From an uncultured Salinimicrobium sp. (GTDB taxonomy: Bacteria > Bacteroidota > Bacteroidia > Flavobacteriales > Flavobacteriaceae), in NCBI GenBank assembly GCA_946887075.1, contig CAMPKA010000008.1:48212-112211 (forward strand): a DNA stretch of 64,000 nt. Reading direction: 5' to 3'. Positions 16,253 through 26,226 of the stretch are shown here, one piece after another. The number at the start of each line of letters is the position of its first letter. Position 1 is the stretch's first letter. The notes under the pieces are model-generated. The model had not been told where the DNA came from. It saw only the letters and a program-made list of their open reading frames with translations, and did no database searches. Made by a program: the position numbers and the translations under genes.

Positions 16253-16538
16253 TGACGATTTCCGGATCATGTTTCCCGGATTTCATGATCTTTGCCAGGT
16301 GCAACTGGTACCCGACCACAAAAGCCTCCTTGAACTTGCCCATGCCCGAATGTACTTTGGCAAATTCAAGGGGCGCTATTTATCCGAGCTCCCCGAGAAC
16401 TATCTACTCTGGTTCCGCCAGAAAGGATTTCCAGCTGGGAAGACAGGTGCCCAGTTAGAACAGGTACTCGAGCTGAAGATGAATGGCATGGAGGATATTC
16501 TGCGGACGATTCGGAGGAAATTCCCGCTCCAACCGTAG
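16221..16538 (+). CDS. DUF3820 family protein
   Basis: 105 residues. The core YFGKFKGRYLSELPENYLLW is the DUF3820 signature; the family is small, cytoplasmic and of unknown function. The same motif (FGKYKGRCVEEIL followed by EPGYFGWF) occurs at the C-terminus of the exonuclease at 49767-50546, so the domain may act with nucleic-acid enzymes. The start is uncertain: ATGs at 16221, 16230 and 16269 are all possible. The first two overlap the lipoprotein gene. Confidence 0.8.
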   Translation: MGAMTPPIEISDDFRIMFPGFHDLCQVQLVPDHKSLLELAHARMYFGKFKGRYLSELPENYLLWFRQKGFPAGKTGAQLEQVLELKMNGMEDILRTIRRKFPLQP

Positions 16539-16617
16539 CTCCAGGCCCTTACCAAGTCTTAAAATTCTGCTAATATATTCCCTGGCGGATGGTTTCAAAT
16601 TCTATTCTTCTTTGTAA

Positions 16618-18294
<1,677 letters not shown>

Positions 18295-18355
18295 CATCTT
18301 TGGTCATGAATTTGACCATCACTGACATCGGCGAGAGCCGGTTTACTCTACGATA

Positions 18356-20191
18356 ATGGAAGAAAAAAAAATTGACTTCAACTCCCTGATCGGATTTATC
18401 CTTATTGGAGGAATTCTCATCTGGATGTTGTACATGAATCAGGGACCCCCTGAAGAAGTTGTTGAAGAAACCAAGGAAGAGGTCGTTATTGACCAGGAAA
18501 AACAAACTCCGGTAGAACCCGGAACAATAACCGCTGAGAGTGATTCCACGGAAGTGGCCAGGGCAAGGCAACAACTGGGGGCCTTCGGATACTCTACAAC
18601 CCTTCCCTCCGCCAGGCAGGATTCGGTGCGTGTCCAAACGGAACTCCTCGACCTGACCTTTCAGAACAAGGGAGGTTACCTGTCCCAGGTCCGGCTCAAG
18701 GGTTATAAGACTTTCGATTCCATTCCCGTTCACCTGATCAAGAACGGCAACGCCAGTTTCAATCTAAGCTTTACCACTACAGATGGCAGGAGATTAAACA
18801 CAGCAGACCTATATTTCGAACCGGAGGTAAGTCGTGAAGGTGAAAACACGATCGTTTCTATGAAACTGAAGGTTGCTCCGGATGAATTCCTAGAGTATCG
18901 CTATATTCTGGATCCCGATGATTACATGATCGACTTTCTCATTCGGTCCCAGGGACTCAGCGACGTGCTTCGGGACGAGGCGGTGCTCCTGGATTGGAAG
19001 CTCAAGGGTTACCGGCACGCTAAAAGTATTTCTTACGAGAACAGGTACACCGAACTTATCTACGAGTATGGAGGCGGGGATGATGACTATGTGACAGATG
19101 GAGAAGATGAAGAGGAAAACATTAGCTACATCGCCTATAAGCAGCACTTTTTTACCTCAATCCTGCTGACTGACAGGTCATTTGATACAGGGAAATTCGT
19201 TTCCCAGAATCTGGTCGAGGATGAAGAGGTGGATACCTTATACACCAAATCATTTGCCTCCACCGTACCGCTCCAGCTACAGGGAGGAGAGCTCAATTAC
19301 AGCATGGACTGGTATTTCGGGCCAAGTGACTACCAGATCCTGAACAACTACGACAGAAATCTGGACGAGATCATGCCACTGGGCTGGGGGATCTTTGGTT
19401 GGATCAACAGATTCATCTTTATTCCCTTCTTTGGGTTCCTGAGTTCGCTTATCGGAAACTATGGTCTGGCCATTATTGTAATGACCATCGTGGTTCGGAT
19501 CGTGTTATCCCCGGTTACTTACAAGTCTTACCTGAGCCAGGCAAAGATGAAGGTACTCCGTCCCGAGATCAATGAGCTTAACGAAAAGTACAAAGACAAT
19601 CCGATGAAAAAACAGCAGGAGACCATGAAGCTCTACAGCAAGGCAGGGGCCAGCCCTATGAGTGGTTGTTTGCCTGCCCTGATGCAGATCCCGGTCTTTT
19701 ACGCGCTGTTCCAATTTTTCCCAAGTGCCTTCGATCTCAGACAAAAGGGCTTCCTCTGGGCGGATGACCTCTCCAGTTATGATACTATTGCGCAGCTGCC
19801 ATTTACAATCCCCTTCTACGGAGACCATGTCAGCCTCTTCCCTATCCTCGCCTCTATAGCCATCTTCATATACATGATGATGACCACGGGGCAAACGATG
19901 CAGACGCAGCAGCCCGGAATGCCTAATATGAAGTTCATCATGTACCTTTCCCCACTGTTGATGTTGTTCTTCTTTAACAACTATGCCAGTGGGCTTTCTC
20001 TGTACTACTTCACCTCCAATCTGATTACAATAGGAATCATGTTGGTGATCAAAAATTTCATCATTGACGAGGAAAAGATCCACGCCAAGATCCAGGAGAA
20101 CAAGAAGAAGCCCCGAAAGCAGGGCCGATTTGCCAGAAAAATGCAGGAGATGATGGAACAGGCAGAGCAACAAAAAAAGAACAGAAAATAG
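18356..20191 (+). CDS. yidC: Membrane protein insertase YidC
   Basis: 611 residues. Inserts and folds inner-membrane proteins alone or with SecYEG. An N-terminal membrane segment (LIGFILIGGILIWMLYM) is followed by a large periplasmic beta domain, then the conserved 60KD_IMP core with helices from about residue 355. The core holds GNYGLAIIVMTIVVRIVLSP, the cytoplasmic hairpin MKKQQETMKLYSKAGASPMSG and GCLPALMQIPVFYALF. The C-terminus is very basic (KKPRKQGRFARKMQ), fitting ribosome contact. Its ATG is preceded by the pyrG gene; an imperfect hairpin with T run follows. Confidence 0.97.
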   Translation: MEEKKIDFNSLIGFILIGGILIWMLYMNQGPPEEVVEETKEEVVIDQEKQTPVEPGTITAESDSTEVARARQQLGAFGYSTTLPSARQDSVRVQTELLDLTFQNKGGYLSQVRLKGYKTFDSIPVHLIKNGNASFNLSFTTTDGRRLNTADLYFEPEVSREGENTIVSMKLKVAPDEFLEYRYILDPDDYMIDFLIRSQGLSDVLRDEAVLLDWKLKGYRHAKSISYENRYTELIYEYGGGDDDYVTDGEDEEENISYIAYKQHFFTSILLTDRSFDTGKFVSQNLVEDEEVDTLYTKSFASTVPLQLQGGELNYSMDWYFGPSDYQILNNYDRNLDEIMPLGWGIFGWINRFIFIPFFGFLSSLIGNYGLAIIVMTIVVRIVLSPVTYKSYLSQAKMKVLRPEINELNEKYKDNPMKKQQETMKLYSKAGASPMSGCLPALMQIPVFYALFQFFPSAFDLRQKGFLWADDLSSYDTIAQLPFTIPFYGDHVSLFPILASIAIFIYMMMTTGQTMQTQQPGMPNMKFIMYLSPLLMLFFFNNYASGLSLYYFTSNLITIGIMLVIKNFIIDEEKIHAKIQENKKKPRKQGRFARKMQEMMEQAEQQKKNRK

Positions 20192-20211
20192 CGCTGTCAT
20201 CGATCAAAACC

Positions 20212-20252
20212 AAAAAGCCCCCATTAAGCTGGATCTTATGGGTGCTTTTTTT
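20212..20252 (+). terminator. Terminator of pyrG-yidC
   Basis: AAAGC/GCTTT and CCCAT/ATGGG arms, with one mismatch and one bulged T, close a hairpin at 20214-20247; it is followed by seven T residues. It lies about 20 nt past the yidC stop. Confidence 0.7.
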
Positions 20253-20330
20253 ATTTTGGAAGACCGGGAAGAGCAAATCTCCATATAAAAACGGTACAAT
20301 TTATGCCAGACCAGAATATAAAACCGCGAT

Positions 20331-21020
20331 ATGATGAAGCAACCATTTTCTTCGCTGACTTTCTGTGTTTTTGCCCTTACCCTCACGCTCACCAGTGTGA
20401 TGCAGGCCCAGACCCTGAATAAAAAGGACGACCAGGGCAGACGTCACGGGGCCTGGAAAGGTTATTACGAGGACAATCCGGAGGCCCTGAAATATGAGGG
20501 AACTTTTGATCATGGCAATGAAATCGGGGTCTTCCGCTTTTATAAACCAGGTCTGGAAAACCCGGTAGCCTTGAAGCGGTTCTCCGATACCACTGATTCG
20601 GTCAAAGTGGAATATATCAGCCAGACCGGAGATATCATCAGTGAGGGGCATATGGTAGGCCGACATAGGGTCGGTCCATGGAAGTACTATCATAAAAATT
20701 CTGATCAGCTCATGGCCCTTGAACATTACCAGGAGGGCATTCTCCAGGGGGAGAAACTGACCTACTATGACTCTGGAGCCCTGGCGGAAAAAGCCTTTTA
20801 CCAGAGCGGAAAACTTCATGGGGAACGGGTGTTATATTCCGAGGAGGGCGTGATCCTGGAACACCTGACTTATCGGCATGGAGAATTGCATGGGCCAGCC
20901 CGTTTTTATGATGCTACTGGGCAGCTTGAGGCCGAAGGGAACTATAAGAACAACAAACATCACGGCACCTGGAAATACTATGCCGACGGCAAACTAAAAG
21001 AGGAAAAGGAATTTGAATGA
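20331..21020 (+). CDS. Exported MORN-2 repeat protein (YwqK-like)
   Basis: 229 residues. A signal peptide (hydrophobic run ending TSVMQA) is followed by tandem MORN_2-type repeats of ~22-24 residues: RRHGAWKGYYED, GEKLTYYDSGALAEKAFYQ, GKLHGERVLYSEEG, GELHGPARFYDATGQLEAEG and NKHHGTWKYYADGKLKEE. Such repeats form a beta-sheet ribbon. The family is often labelled antitoxin YwqK, but no toxin gene is adjacent, so that label is not supported here. Periplasmic or surface location is inferred from the signal peptide. Function unknown. Confidence 0.82.
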   Translation: MMKQPFSSLTFCVFALTLTLTSVMQAQTLNKKDDQGRRHGAWKGYYEDNPEALKYEGTFDHGNEIGVFRFYKPGLENPVALKRFSDTTDSVKVEYISQTGDIISEGHMVGRHRVGPWKYYHKNSDQLMALEHYQEGILQGEKLTYYDSGALAEKAFYQSGKLHGERVLYSEEGVILEHLTYRHGELHGPARFYDATGQLEAEGNYKNNKHHGTWKYYADGKLKEEKEFE

Positions 21021-21123
21021 GCTCGCCCATGGACCAGGTTTACAGCAGATTCAGCAAATTATGTCCAGAAAATGCCCGGTAAGCTACAGAGTTTATGTAA
21101 TTTTACTTTAAAACGAAAAAATT

Positions 21124-21525
21124 ATGAAGAAGTACTTTTTATTAGCAGCCGCCCTACTGTTTATTTTTTCAGCCTGTAGCAGTGATGATGACGAAACCCC
21201 GGAGACTGAACCCTCCATTCTGGAAACCTGGACCCTGGTCAAGGTAGAGCCCGCGATGATGGACATGTCCTGTCCGAATAAACCGACAATTACCTTTGAT
21301 GAAGATGGCACCACTACCTGGACGATCTACGATCCGGACAATGAATGTGCCAGCGAGACCAGCACCGGAACGTGGGTCAACACCACAGGTTCCATATATA
21401 CGGTAACCGTTCCGGGATATGGAGATGTAACCGGGACAGTAAACTTCACCAGCGAAACCGGATTTACCTTTAAAACGACGGTTCCGGATATCCCGGTGGA
21501 GGTAACCCTCACCTTTTCTAGGTAG
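21124..21525 (+). CDS. Lipocalin-like lipoprotein
   Basis: 133 residues. Lipoprotein signal ending IFSAC, followed by SSDDDE, an acidic stretch typical of Bacteroidota surface-exported lipoproteins. The body alternates short beta strands and turns (ILETWTLVKVEP, PTITFDEDGTTTWTI, STGTWVNTTGSIYTV, TGTVNFTSETGFTFKTT), as in lipocalin-like domains where the first motif is a GxW-like ETW. Ligand unknown. Monocistronic, with a strong terminator directly downstream. Confidence 0.75.
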   Translation: MKKYFLLAAALLFIFSACSSDDDETPETEPSILETWTLVKVEPAMMDMSCPNKPTITFDEDGTTTWTIYDPDNECASETSTGTWVNTTGSIYTVTVPGYGDVTGTVNFTSETGFTFKTTVPDIPVEVTLTFSR

Positions 21526-21547
21526 GGGCAACACGCTCATATATTCA

Positions 21548-21590
21548 GGCATTTCTCAAGAGTCAGGCGACCGGAGAAATGCCTTTTTTT
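21548..21590 (+). terminator. Terminator of the lipocalin-like gene
   Basis: 10-bp perfect stem GGCATTTCTC / GAGAAATGCC with a 16-nt loop, followed by seven T residues. Confidence 0.9.
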
Positions 21591-21593
21591 ATG

Positions 21594-21601
21594 TAATTTT
21601 G
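21594..21601 (+). promoter_or_regulatory. -7 promoter box TAATTTTG before mnmA
   Basis: Exact TAnnTTTG match, immediately after the preceding terminator and 49 nt before the mnmA ATG. Confidence 0.5.
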
Positions 21602-21650
21602 TAGCGTTTTATAAGACTGTCATAAAAACAGTTTATAAGTCTGCCGGGTT

Positions 21651-22838
21651 ATGAAAAGAGTAGTTGTAGGTCTTTCGGGAGGAGTGGATTCCAGTGTAGC
21701 GGCATACCTGCTCAAGGAGCAGGGATATGAGGTGATCGGTCTGTTTATGAAGAACTGGCATGACGATTCCGTGACAATATCCAAGGAATGTCCCTGGCTG
21801 GATGATTCGAACGACGCCATGTTGGTGGCTGAGAAACTGGGAATTCCATTCCAGACGGTTGATCTGAGCGCGGAATATAAGGAGCGTATTGTCGATTATA
21901 TGTTCCAGGAGTACGAGCGGGGCAGAACACCCAATCCGGATGTGCTGTGTAACCGGGAGATCAAATTCGACGTATTCATGAAGATCGCGCTTTCTCTGGG
22001 TGCTGATTTTGTGGCCACAGGACACTACTGTCGCAAATCAGAAAGTCGGATAATGGAATCAACAGTATACCATCTGCTGGCCGGGAGAGATTCCAACAAG
22101 GATCAATCTTACTTCCTGTGTCAGCTCTCTCAGGAGCAGCTTTCCCGTACGCTGTTCCCTATCGGGGAACTCCAGAAAAGCGAGGTACGAAGGATTGCCG
22201 CAGCACAGAACCTGATCACCGCAGAAAAAAAAGATTCTCAGGGGCTTTGTTTCATAGGAAAGGTGAGACTACCAGAATTCCTTCAGCAAAAACTGCAGCC
22301 AAAGGAAGGTCCCATCGTGGAAATTCCCGCGTCGGTTGGAAAATACGCAAAAAGCTTACCTGAGCCCACAAATCTGGAGGAAGAACTAGAATTCCTGGCA
22401 CAGAAATACGAATACCGTCCCGAGGAGGGAAAGGTGGTCGGAAAACATACCGGTGCCCATTATTTTACCAAGGGCCAGCGCAAAGGACTCGCCGTCGGGG
22501 GCACCCCTGAACCCCTCTTTGTCATCGAGACGGATGTAAAGCAGAATGTGATCTACACCGGTCAGGGAAAAGATCATCCTGGAATCTACCGTAAGGCCCT
22601 CTTCATCGCAAGAGATGAGGAGCACTGGATCAGAGAAGACCTTGCCCTCACACCGGGAGAAGAACTGCCGGTGAAAGCGCGGATCCGTTATCGTCAACCG
22701 CTCCAGCAAGCGACCCTCCACCAGAGGGATCATGGCCTTTATATCGTGTTTTCAGAACCGCAGGCGTCTATAACGGAGGGACAGTTCGCAGCCTGGTATC
22801 TCGGGGAAGAACTCATTGGATCCGGCGTGATTTCTTAA
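21651..22838 (+). CDS. mnmA: tRNA 2-thiouridine(34) synthase MnmA
   Basis: 395 residues. Thiolates U34 in tRNAs for Lys, Glu and Gln. The PP-loop [13 protein letters not shown] begins at residue 9. The two catalytic cysteines are Cys100 in [11 protein letters not shown] and Cys200 in [18 protein letters not shown]-like [13 protein letters not shown] lies in the central domain, and the C-terminal beta-barrel ends near the stop. It is slightly longer than E. coli MnmA, as often in Bacteroidota. It is followed after 11 nt by the nitronate-monooxygenase-family gene, so the two probably share a transcript. Confidence 0.97.
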   Translation: MKRVVVGLSGGVDSSVAAYLLKEQGYEVIGLFMKNWHDDSVTISKECPWLDDSNDAMLVAEKLGIPFQTVDLSAEYKERIVDYMFQEYERGRTPNPDVLCNREIKFDVFMKIALSLGADFVATGHYCRKSESRIMESTVYHLLAGRDSNKDQSYFLCQLSQEQLSRTLFPIGELQKSEVRRIAAAQNLITAEKKDSQGLCFIGKVRLPEFLQQKLQPKEGPIVEIPASVGKYAKSLPEPTNLEEELEFLAQKYEYRPEEGKVVGKHTGAHYFTKGQRKGLAVGGTPEPLFVIETDVKQNVIYTGQGKDHPGIYRKALFIARDEEHWIREDLALTPGEELPVKARIRYRQPLQQATLHQRDHGLYIVFSEPQASITEGQFAAWYLGEELIGSGVIS

Positions 22839-22849
22839 AATATTCCCTG

Positions 22850-23791
22850 ATGAACAACCGCCTTACGCAGCTCTTTAAAATACAATACCCGGTAATCCAG
22901 GCCGGTATGGTTTGGGCGAGCGGCTGGAGACTTGCAAGTGCAGTGAGCAACGCCGGTGGTCTTGGGATCATCGGGTCAGGGTCGATGTATCCGGAAGTGC
23001 TCAAGGAACATATCCAGAAATGCCAGGCAGCTACGGATAAACCTTTTGCAGTAAATGTACCCATGCTCTATCCCGGACTGGAGGAAATCATGAAAATTAT
23101 CGTCGAGGAGGGGGTAAAAATTGTATTCACCTCGGCGGGAAATCCCAAAACCTGGACCTCATATCTTCAGGACCAGGACATCCGGGTGGCCCATGTCGTG
23201 AGCAGCGTCAGGTTCGCCCTCAAAGCTGAAGAAGCAGGAGTGGATGCGGTGGTGGCAGAAGGATTCGAGGCAGGAGGTCACAACGGACGTGATGAAACCA
23301 CAACTTTCACCCTGATCCCGATGGTACGGGAGAAAATCAGGATCCCTCTGATCGCAGCAGGTGGCATTGCGACGGGCAGGGGAATGCTGGCCGCTATGGT
23401 TTTAGGTGCAGAGGGGGTTCAGGTCGGCAGCCGATTTGTGGCCAGTGACGAGGCGTCCTCCCATCCCGACTTCAAAAGAATGGTGGTGGAAGCCAACGAA
23501 GGAGACACCATTCTTACCCTTAAGGAATTGGCTCCTGTAAGGATTCTCAAGAACAGGTTCTATCAGCAGATCACAGAACATTACTCCCGTGGGGCGACTC
23601 CGGAACAACTAAAGCAACTTTTGGGAAGGGCAAGAGCCAAAAGAGGGATGTTTGAAGGGGATCTCGAGGAGGGCGAACTGGAAATCGGTCAAATCTCAGG
23701 GCTTATTCATGATATCAAGCCCGCTGCGACCATCCTCCATGAAATGATCCAGGAGTTCAAGGCTGCCAAAGCTGAAGTAGCCGACCTATAA
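22850..23791 (+). CDS. Nitronate monooxygenase / FabK-like FMN protein
   Basis: 313 residues. TIM-barrel flavoprotein of the 2-nitropropane dioxygenase family: YPVIQAGMVWAS at the start, SNAGGLGIIGSG, EGFEAGGHNG (the conserved active-site His is in GGHNG), IAAGGIATGRGM and EGVQVGSRF in the FMN phosphate site. Members include nitronate monooxygenases and enoyl-ACP reductase FabK; motifs alone do not separate them. The gene follows mnmA closely. Cytoplasmic. A hairpin but no T run follows the stop. Confidence 0.88.
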   Translation: MNNRLTQLFKIQYPVIQAGMVWASGWRLASAVSNAGGLGIIGSGSMYPEVLKEHIQKCQAATDKPFAVNVPMLYPGLEEIMKIIVEEGVKIVFTSAGNPKTWTSYLQDQDIRVAHVVSSVRFALKAEEAGVDAVVAEGFEAGGHNGRDETTTFTLIPMVREKIRIPLIAAGGIATGRGMLAAMVLGAEGVQVGSRFVASDEASSHPDFKRMVVEANEGDTILTLKELAPVRILKNRFYQQITEHYSRGATPEQLKQLLGRARAKRGMFEGDLEEGELEIGQISGLIHDIKPAATILHEMIQEFKAAKAEVADL

Positions 23792-23843
23792 GATGCAGGG
23801 GAATTCCTCAGAACAGATTTGATCAGTACTCCTGGACCCAAAA

Positions 23844-23867
23844 GATCCATTTTCAAAGAAATGGATC
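23844..23867. other. Perfect 9-bp inverted repeat
   Basis: GATCCATTT-TCAAAG-AAATGGATC, 52 nt past the preceding stop codon. No T run follows on either strand, so it is not a standard terminator. It could be an operator or a weak transcript end. Confidence 0.45.
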
Positions 23868-23888
23868 ATTCCGCCATTGCATTGGACC

Positions 23889-24023
23889 TGGTTGGGTACA
23901 GACCTTCCGATCAAGAATATCTCCTATAGCTGCGGGTTCAATAAATTACGCCCATTTCTCATAATCCTTCAGGAAGGAGTTTAGAATTTTCCCCATGTAT
24001 TTTCGAAAAACACATTTGAAAAA
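23889..24023 (+). pseudogene. Remnant of an AraC-family DNA-binding domain
   Basis: Reading codons from 23889 on the plus strand gives WLGTDLPIKNISYSCGFNK, then LRPFLIILQEGV, a TAG at 23982, NFPHVFSKNTFEK and another TAG. This closely follows the second helix-turn-helix of AraC regulators (LL-T---I--IAY-CGFN---F-R-FK---G-SP--YRK). No start codon, no first HTH and no effector domain remain; about 45 codons are visible with one internal stop. The DNA is AT-rich compared with its surroundings. It sits upstream of the MauE-like gene, so it may be the ruin of its regulator. Identification is by pattern only. Confidence 0.45.
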
Positions 24024-24105
24024 TAGGCGCTTATCCTAAACCGATTTATAATAATTAAAAAGTCGTGGTCCCGACCTTTATCCTACCACCGTAAAGAAGT
24101 ATCTC

Positions 24106-24567
24106 ATGGATCGTATTGCATATAGGAAACTAGCAATGGAAGGCATCACCACTTTCTTTATTCTTCTCTTTACCTATGTTGCAGTAAGGAAAATGATCAA
24201 CTCGGAGGATTACCTGTTGCAGCTCGGCAGGTTTCCTTTCATAGCGGAGTTGGCAGGAATCTTCATCTGGCTTCTCCCGCTAATCCATATTTCGGCAGCC
24301 TTGATGCTATCAGTCAGAAGATTCCGAAAAATCGCTTTAAATCTTACTCTGATCCTGCTGCTGCTCTACACCATCTATATCGTGGCTGTTCTGAATTTCG
24401 CCGACTCTGTTCCCTGCTCCTGCGGCGCAATACACCCTGCCTTGTCCTGGAACGAACATCTCTTGTTCAATATAACCTGTATGATACTGGCTGCTCTTGG
24501 AATTCATCTGTCCAACCTGTCCCGCAATCATGGATCCTACCATTATAATACAGAAATAAAAACCTGA
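24106..24567 (+). CDS. MauE/DoxX-like redox-associated membrane protein
   Basis: 153 residues with four hydrophobic segments: GITTFFILLFTYVAV, AELAGIFIWLLPLIHISAALML, ALNLTLILLLLYTIYIVAVL and LLFNITCMILAALGIHL. PCSCGAIHPALSW contains the CxCG pair typical of Bacteroidota MauE-like proteins, which are thought to work in periplasmic disulfide chemistry. Inner membrane. The gene is intact, but both neighbours look decayed (AraC-like upstream, DUF6520-like downstream), so it may be on the way to being lost or may be expressed from a degraded context. Confidence 0.8.
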   Translation: MDRIAYRKLAMEGITTFFILLFTYVAVRKMINSEDYLLQLGRFPFIAELAGIFIWLLPLIHISAALMLSVRRFRKIALNLTLILLLLYTIYIVAVLNFADSVPCSCGAIHPALSWNEHLLFNITCMILAALGIHLSNLSRNHGSYHYNTEIKT

Positions 24568-24647
24568 AGGATTTTTTTGTTGCAACAAAAGCAGGGGAAG
24601 CTGAAAACCTGTAAAACAGAGGAGGCATCAAATTAAAATTCAGTACT

Positions 24648-24916
24648 ATGAGAACCAAATTATTAATTTCAGCAAAAGCAATGTTTTTTGATATAAGGAT
24701 GGCCCTGGACAGTCCGGTTCAGGAAATCGACCCGACCCAGGTTTTTATCTGGATGGATGGGAGCTTCATACCCTTGGGAAAGCAATAAACTGTGGTACCG
24801 GATACCCGATTTGTGAAGTGAGAATTCCAAACGGATAACTCAAGGAGGTTTATGATGCTGCTGATCCGTATTCTATAAATACAATAAGCATTAAGGGATT
24901 GGATGAAAAAGGATGA
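24648..24916 (+). pseudogene. Frameshifted small exported protein (DUF6520-like)
   Basis: From the ATG at 24648 the frame reads MRTKLLISAKAMFFDIRMAL, then DSPVQEIDPTQVFIWMDGS and FIPLGKQ, and stops. Moving to the frame one base earlier at about 24776 continues sensibly: GKAINCGTGYPICEVRIPNG, stop, LKEVYDAADPYSINTISIKG. This fits a one-base deletion near 24771-24778 plus a nonsense change at about 24836. The two cysteines and the VYD segment resemble small exported DUF6520 proteins that I recall beside MauE genes. The first helix has charged residues (K, D, R, D) where a signal peptide should be hydrophobic, so it is also decayed. Confidence 0.55.
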
Positions 24917-25021
24917 ATAAGAAATGACTACACCTCTTTTTTCCTTAGTAAGCCACATATCCTTCAAATAAGATAAATTATTTTACTTATTTAGTCTGTA
25001 TTTTCTTGAATAAGGTAAATA

Positions 25022-25270
25022 ATGATCGAAAAACTTTCTAAGTGTCAGGTGCTCGATCGCCCCAAATTTGAAAATTCCTGGTGGGAAAATGGTCAAATAG
25101 ATGAAGATTTTTACTCGATGTAAAGAAAACTGTATCCTGACGTTTTCGAAATAATAGGGACAACCAAAGGTCTGCACCTTCTCCCACCTACCAAAGAAGT
25201 AGACACATCGGCTACGTTTGTTGCAGGAAAGCTCCAGGAGCCCTGGGAATCATTGCGATTTGTTGGATCT
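25022..25270 (+). pseudogene. Possible gene remnant with one in-frame stop
   Basis: An ATG at 25022 opens MIEKLSKCQVLDRPKFENSW and more, ends in a TAA at 25121, then the same frame continues protein-like (RKLYPDVFEIIGTTKGLHLL, ATFVAGKLQEPWESLRF) into the 3' end of the convergent DUF922 gene. Composition is protein-like on both sides of the stop. I do not recognise it. It could be a broken gene, or two chance reading frames in an AT-rich gap. The other bases of the 24568-25249 gap contain the DUF6520-like remnant and an AT-rich imperfect inverted repeat around 24965-24990. Confidence 0.25.
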
Positions 25271-25825
25271 GTAGGCTTCCGTTTTTTCAAGTTCCTTCCG
25301 GACAAAATCCTGCCAGTACGCCTGGGCCTCTGGATTCTGGCTATGGTTGGTCTCCCGGTCATACTGCTGCTGTAGGTTCATTCTTTCCTGATCAACGCTC
25401 AGATATAGTTGCCGGAGCGATTCCTTCGGATTCTCTGTAGACAAAGGATCAAATGCTTCCATGATACTTCTTAGTTTTCGGGCGAGAAGTTCGGAAATAT
25501 CGAAATGGATCTGTTCATGGGCTAGCAGGTAAGCCGATGCCTTCCCCGGTAGTACCCATGATTCCTGCGGAATGAAGAAAGATGCCACTTCATAGCTGAA
25601 TTCGGCATCACCCGGTCCCGTTCTCAGGGACCAGGAATAAGACAAGCCGGTACTCGTATTGGCGTGAAAAGGACTGTCCTTATCTGGAGTTCCCCTGAAA
25701 TCCTCCCAATCCAGGGGTGCCGGATTCCAGAGAATCTTTTCTGAGGTCTCCTGGCCCTGTGCCAGGAGCGAAGAATTGCAAAGCCAGAGCAAAGCAAATA
25801 TCCATATTGTTAATAAGGATCTCAA
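25250..25825 (-). CDS. DUF922 family exported putative Zn protease
   Basis: 191 residues with a signal peptide (LLTIWIFALLWLCNSSLLAQ). The mature part has ILWNPAPLDWEDFRG, typical of the DUF922 family, and AHEQIHFDISELLARKLR with an HExxH zinc motif (His103, Glu104, His107). The family is annotated as predicted secreted Zn-dependent protease; activity has not been shown to my knowledge. The ATG overlaps the OsmC stop by four bases (ATGA), making it the last gene of the guaA-LysM-OsmC-DUF922 operon. Probably periplasmic. Confidence 0.85.
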   Translation of the reverse strand: MRSLLTIWIFALLWLCNSSLLAQGQETSEKILWNPAPLDWEDFRGTPDKDSPFHANTSTGLSYSWSLRTGPGDAEFSYEVASFFIPQESWVLPGKASAYLLAHEQIHFDISELLARKLRSIMEAFDPLSTENPKESLRQLYLSVDQERMNLQQQYDRETNHSQNPEAQAYWQDFVRKELEKTEAYRSNKSQ

Positions 25826-26226
25826 TCGTAATGGAAATTCAGATCCACCACAATATCCGGATGGATGCTGTAAAAAACTGGGCAGGTCCTTGCTGCCCGT
25901 TCCAGTACAAGGCGATCCTTCTCGTTTAAAACGGCCTGAAAATGGATGTCGATTCCGATCCCTGATATTCTTCTGGGATCCGAAGCCATGGTTTTGGTGA
26001 CCTGGGCATAAGTTCCCTCGAGCCGGAGGTCATGATCCCTTCCCTTAATTCCAATAATGGTCAACATACAGCTCGCCAGAGCCGTAGCCACGGTATCCGT
26101 CGGGGAGAAAGCCTCTCCTTTTCCCTGGTTATCCACGGGAGCGTCCGTTATGAAATTTGCTCCGCTTCTCTCATGCTCACATTTTGTACGGAGCTCTCCT
26201 AAATACGTAACTCTGGATGTCATCAT
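25822..26226 (-). CDS. OsmC family peroxiredoxin-like protein
   Basis: 134 residues. OsmC/Ohr-type thiol peroxidase fold: SPTDTVATALASCMLTIIG holds the first reactive cysteine (Cys53), and ARTCPVFYSIHPDI holds the second (Cys115). Such proteins reduce organic or fatty-acid peroxides in the cytoplasm. It overlaps both neighbours by four bases (ATGA), so it is translationally coupled to the LysM receptor gene before it and the DUF922 gene after it. Confidence 0.93.
   Translation of the reverse strand: MMTSRVTYLGELRTKCEHERSGANFITDAPVDNQGKGEAFSPTDTVATALASCMLTIIGIKGRDHDLRLEGTYAQVTKTMASDPRRISGIGIDIHFQAVLNEKDRLVLERAARTCPVFYSIHPDIVVDLNFHYD

Noticed and set aside
20331..21020. Antitoxin label for the MORN-2 repeat protein
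   Set aside because: The YwqK antitoxin label comes from a distant homologue. No toxin gene is adjacent, and this protein is exported.
23844..23867. Inverted repeat as the terminator of the nitronate-monooxygenase-family gene
   Set aside because: The stem is perfect but no T run follows, so I list it only as an inverted repeat.
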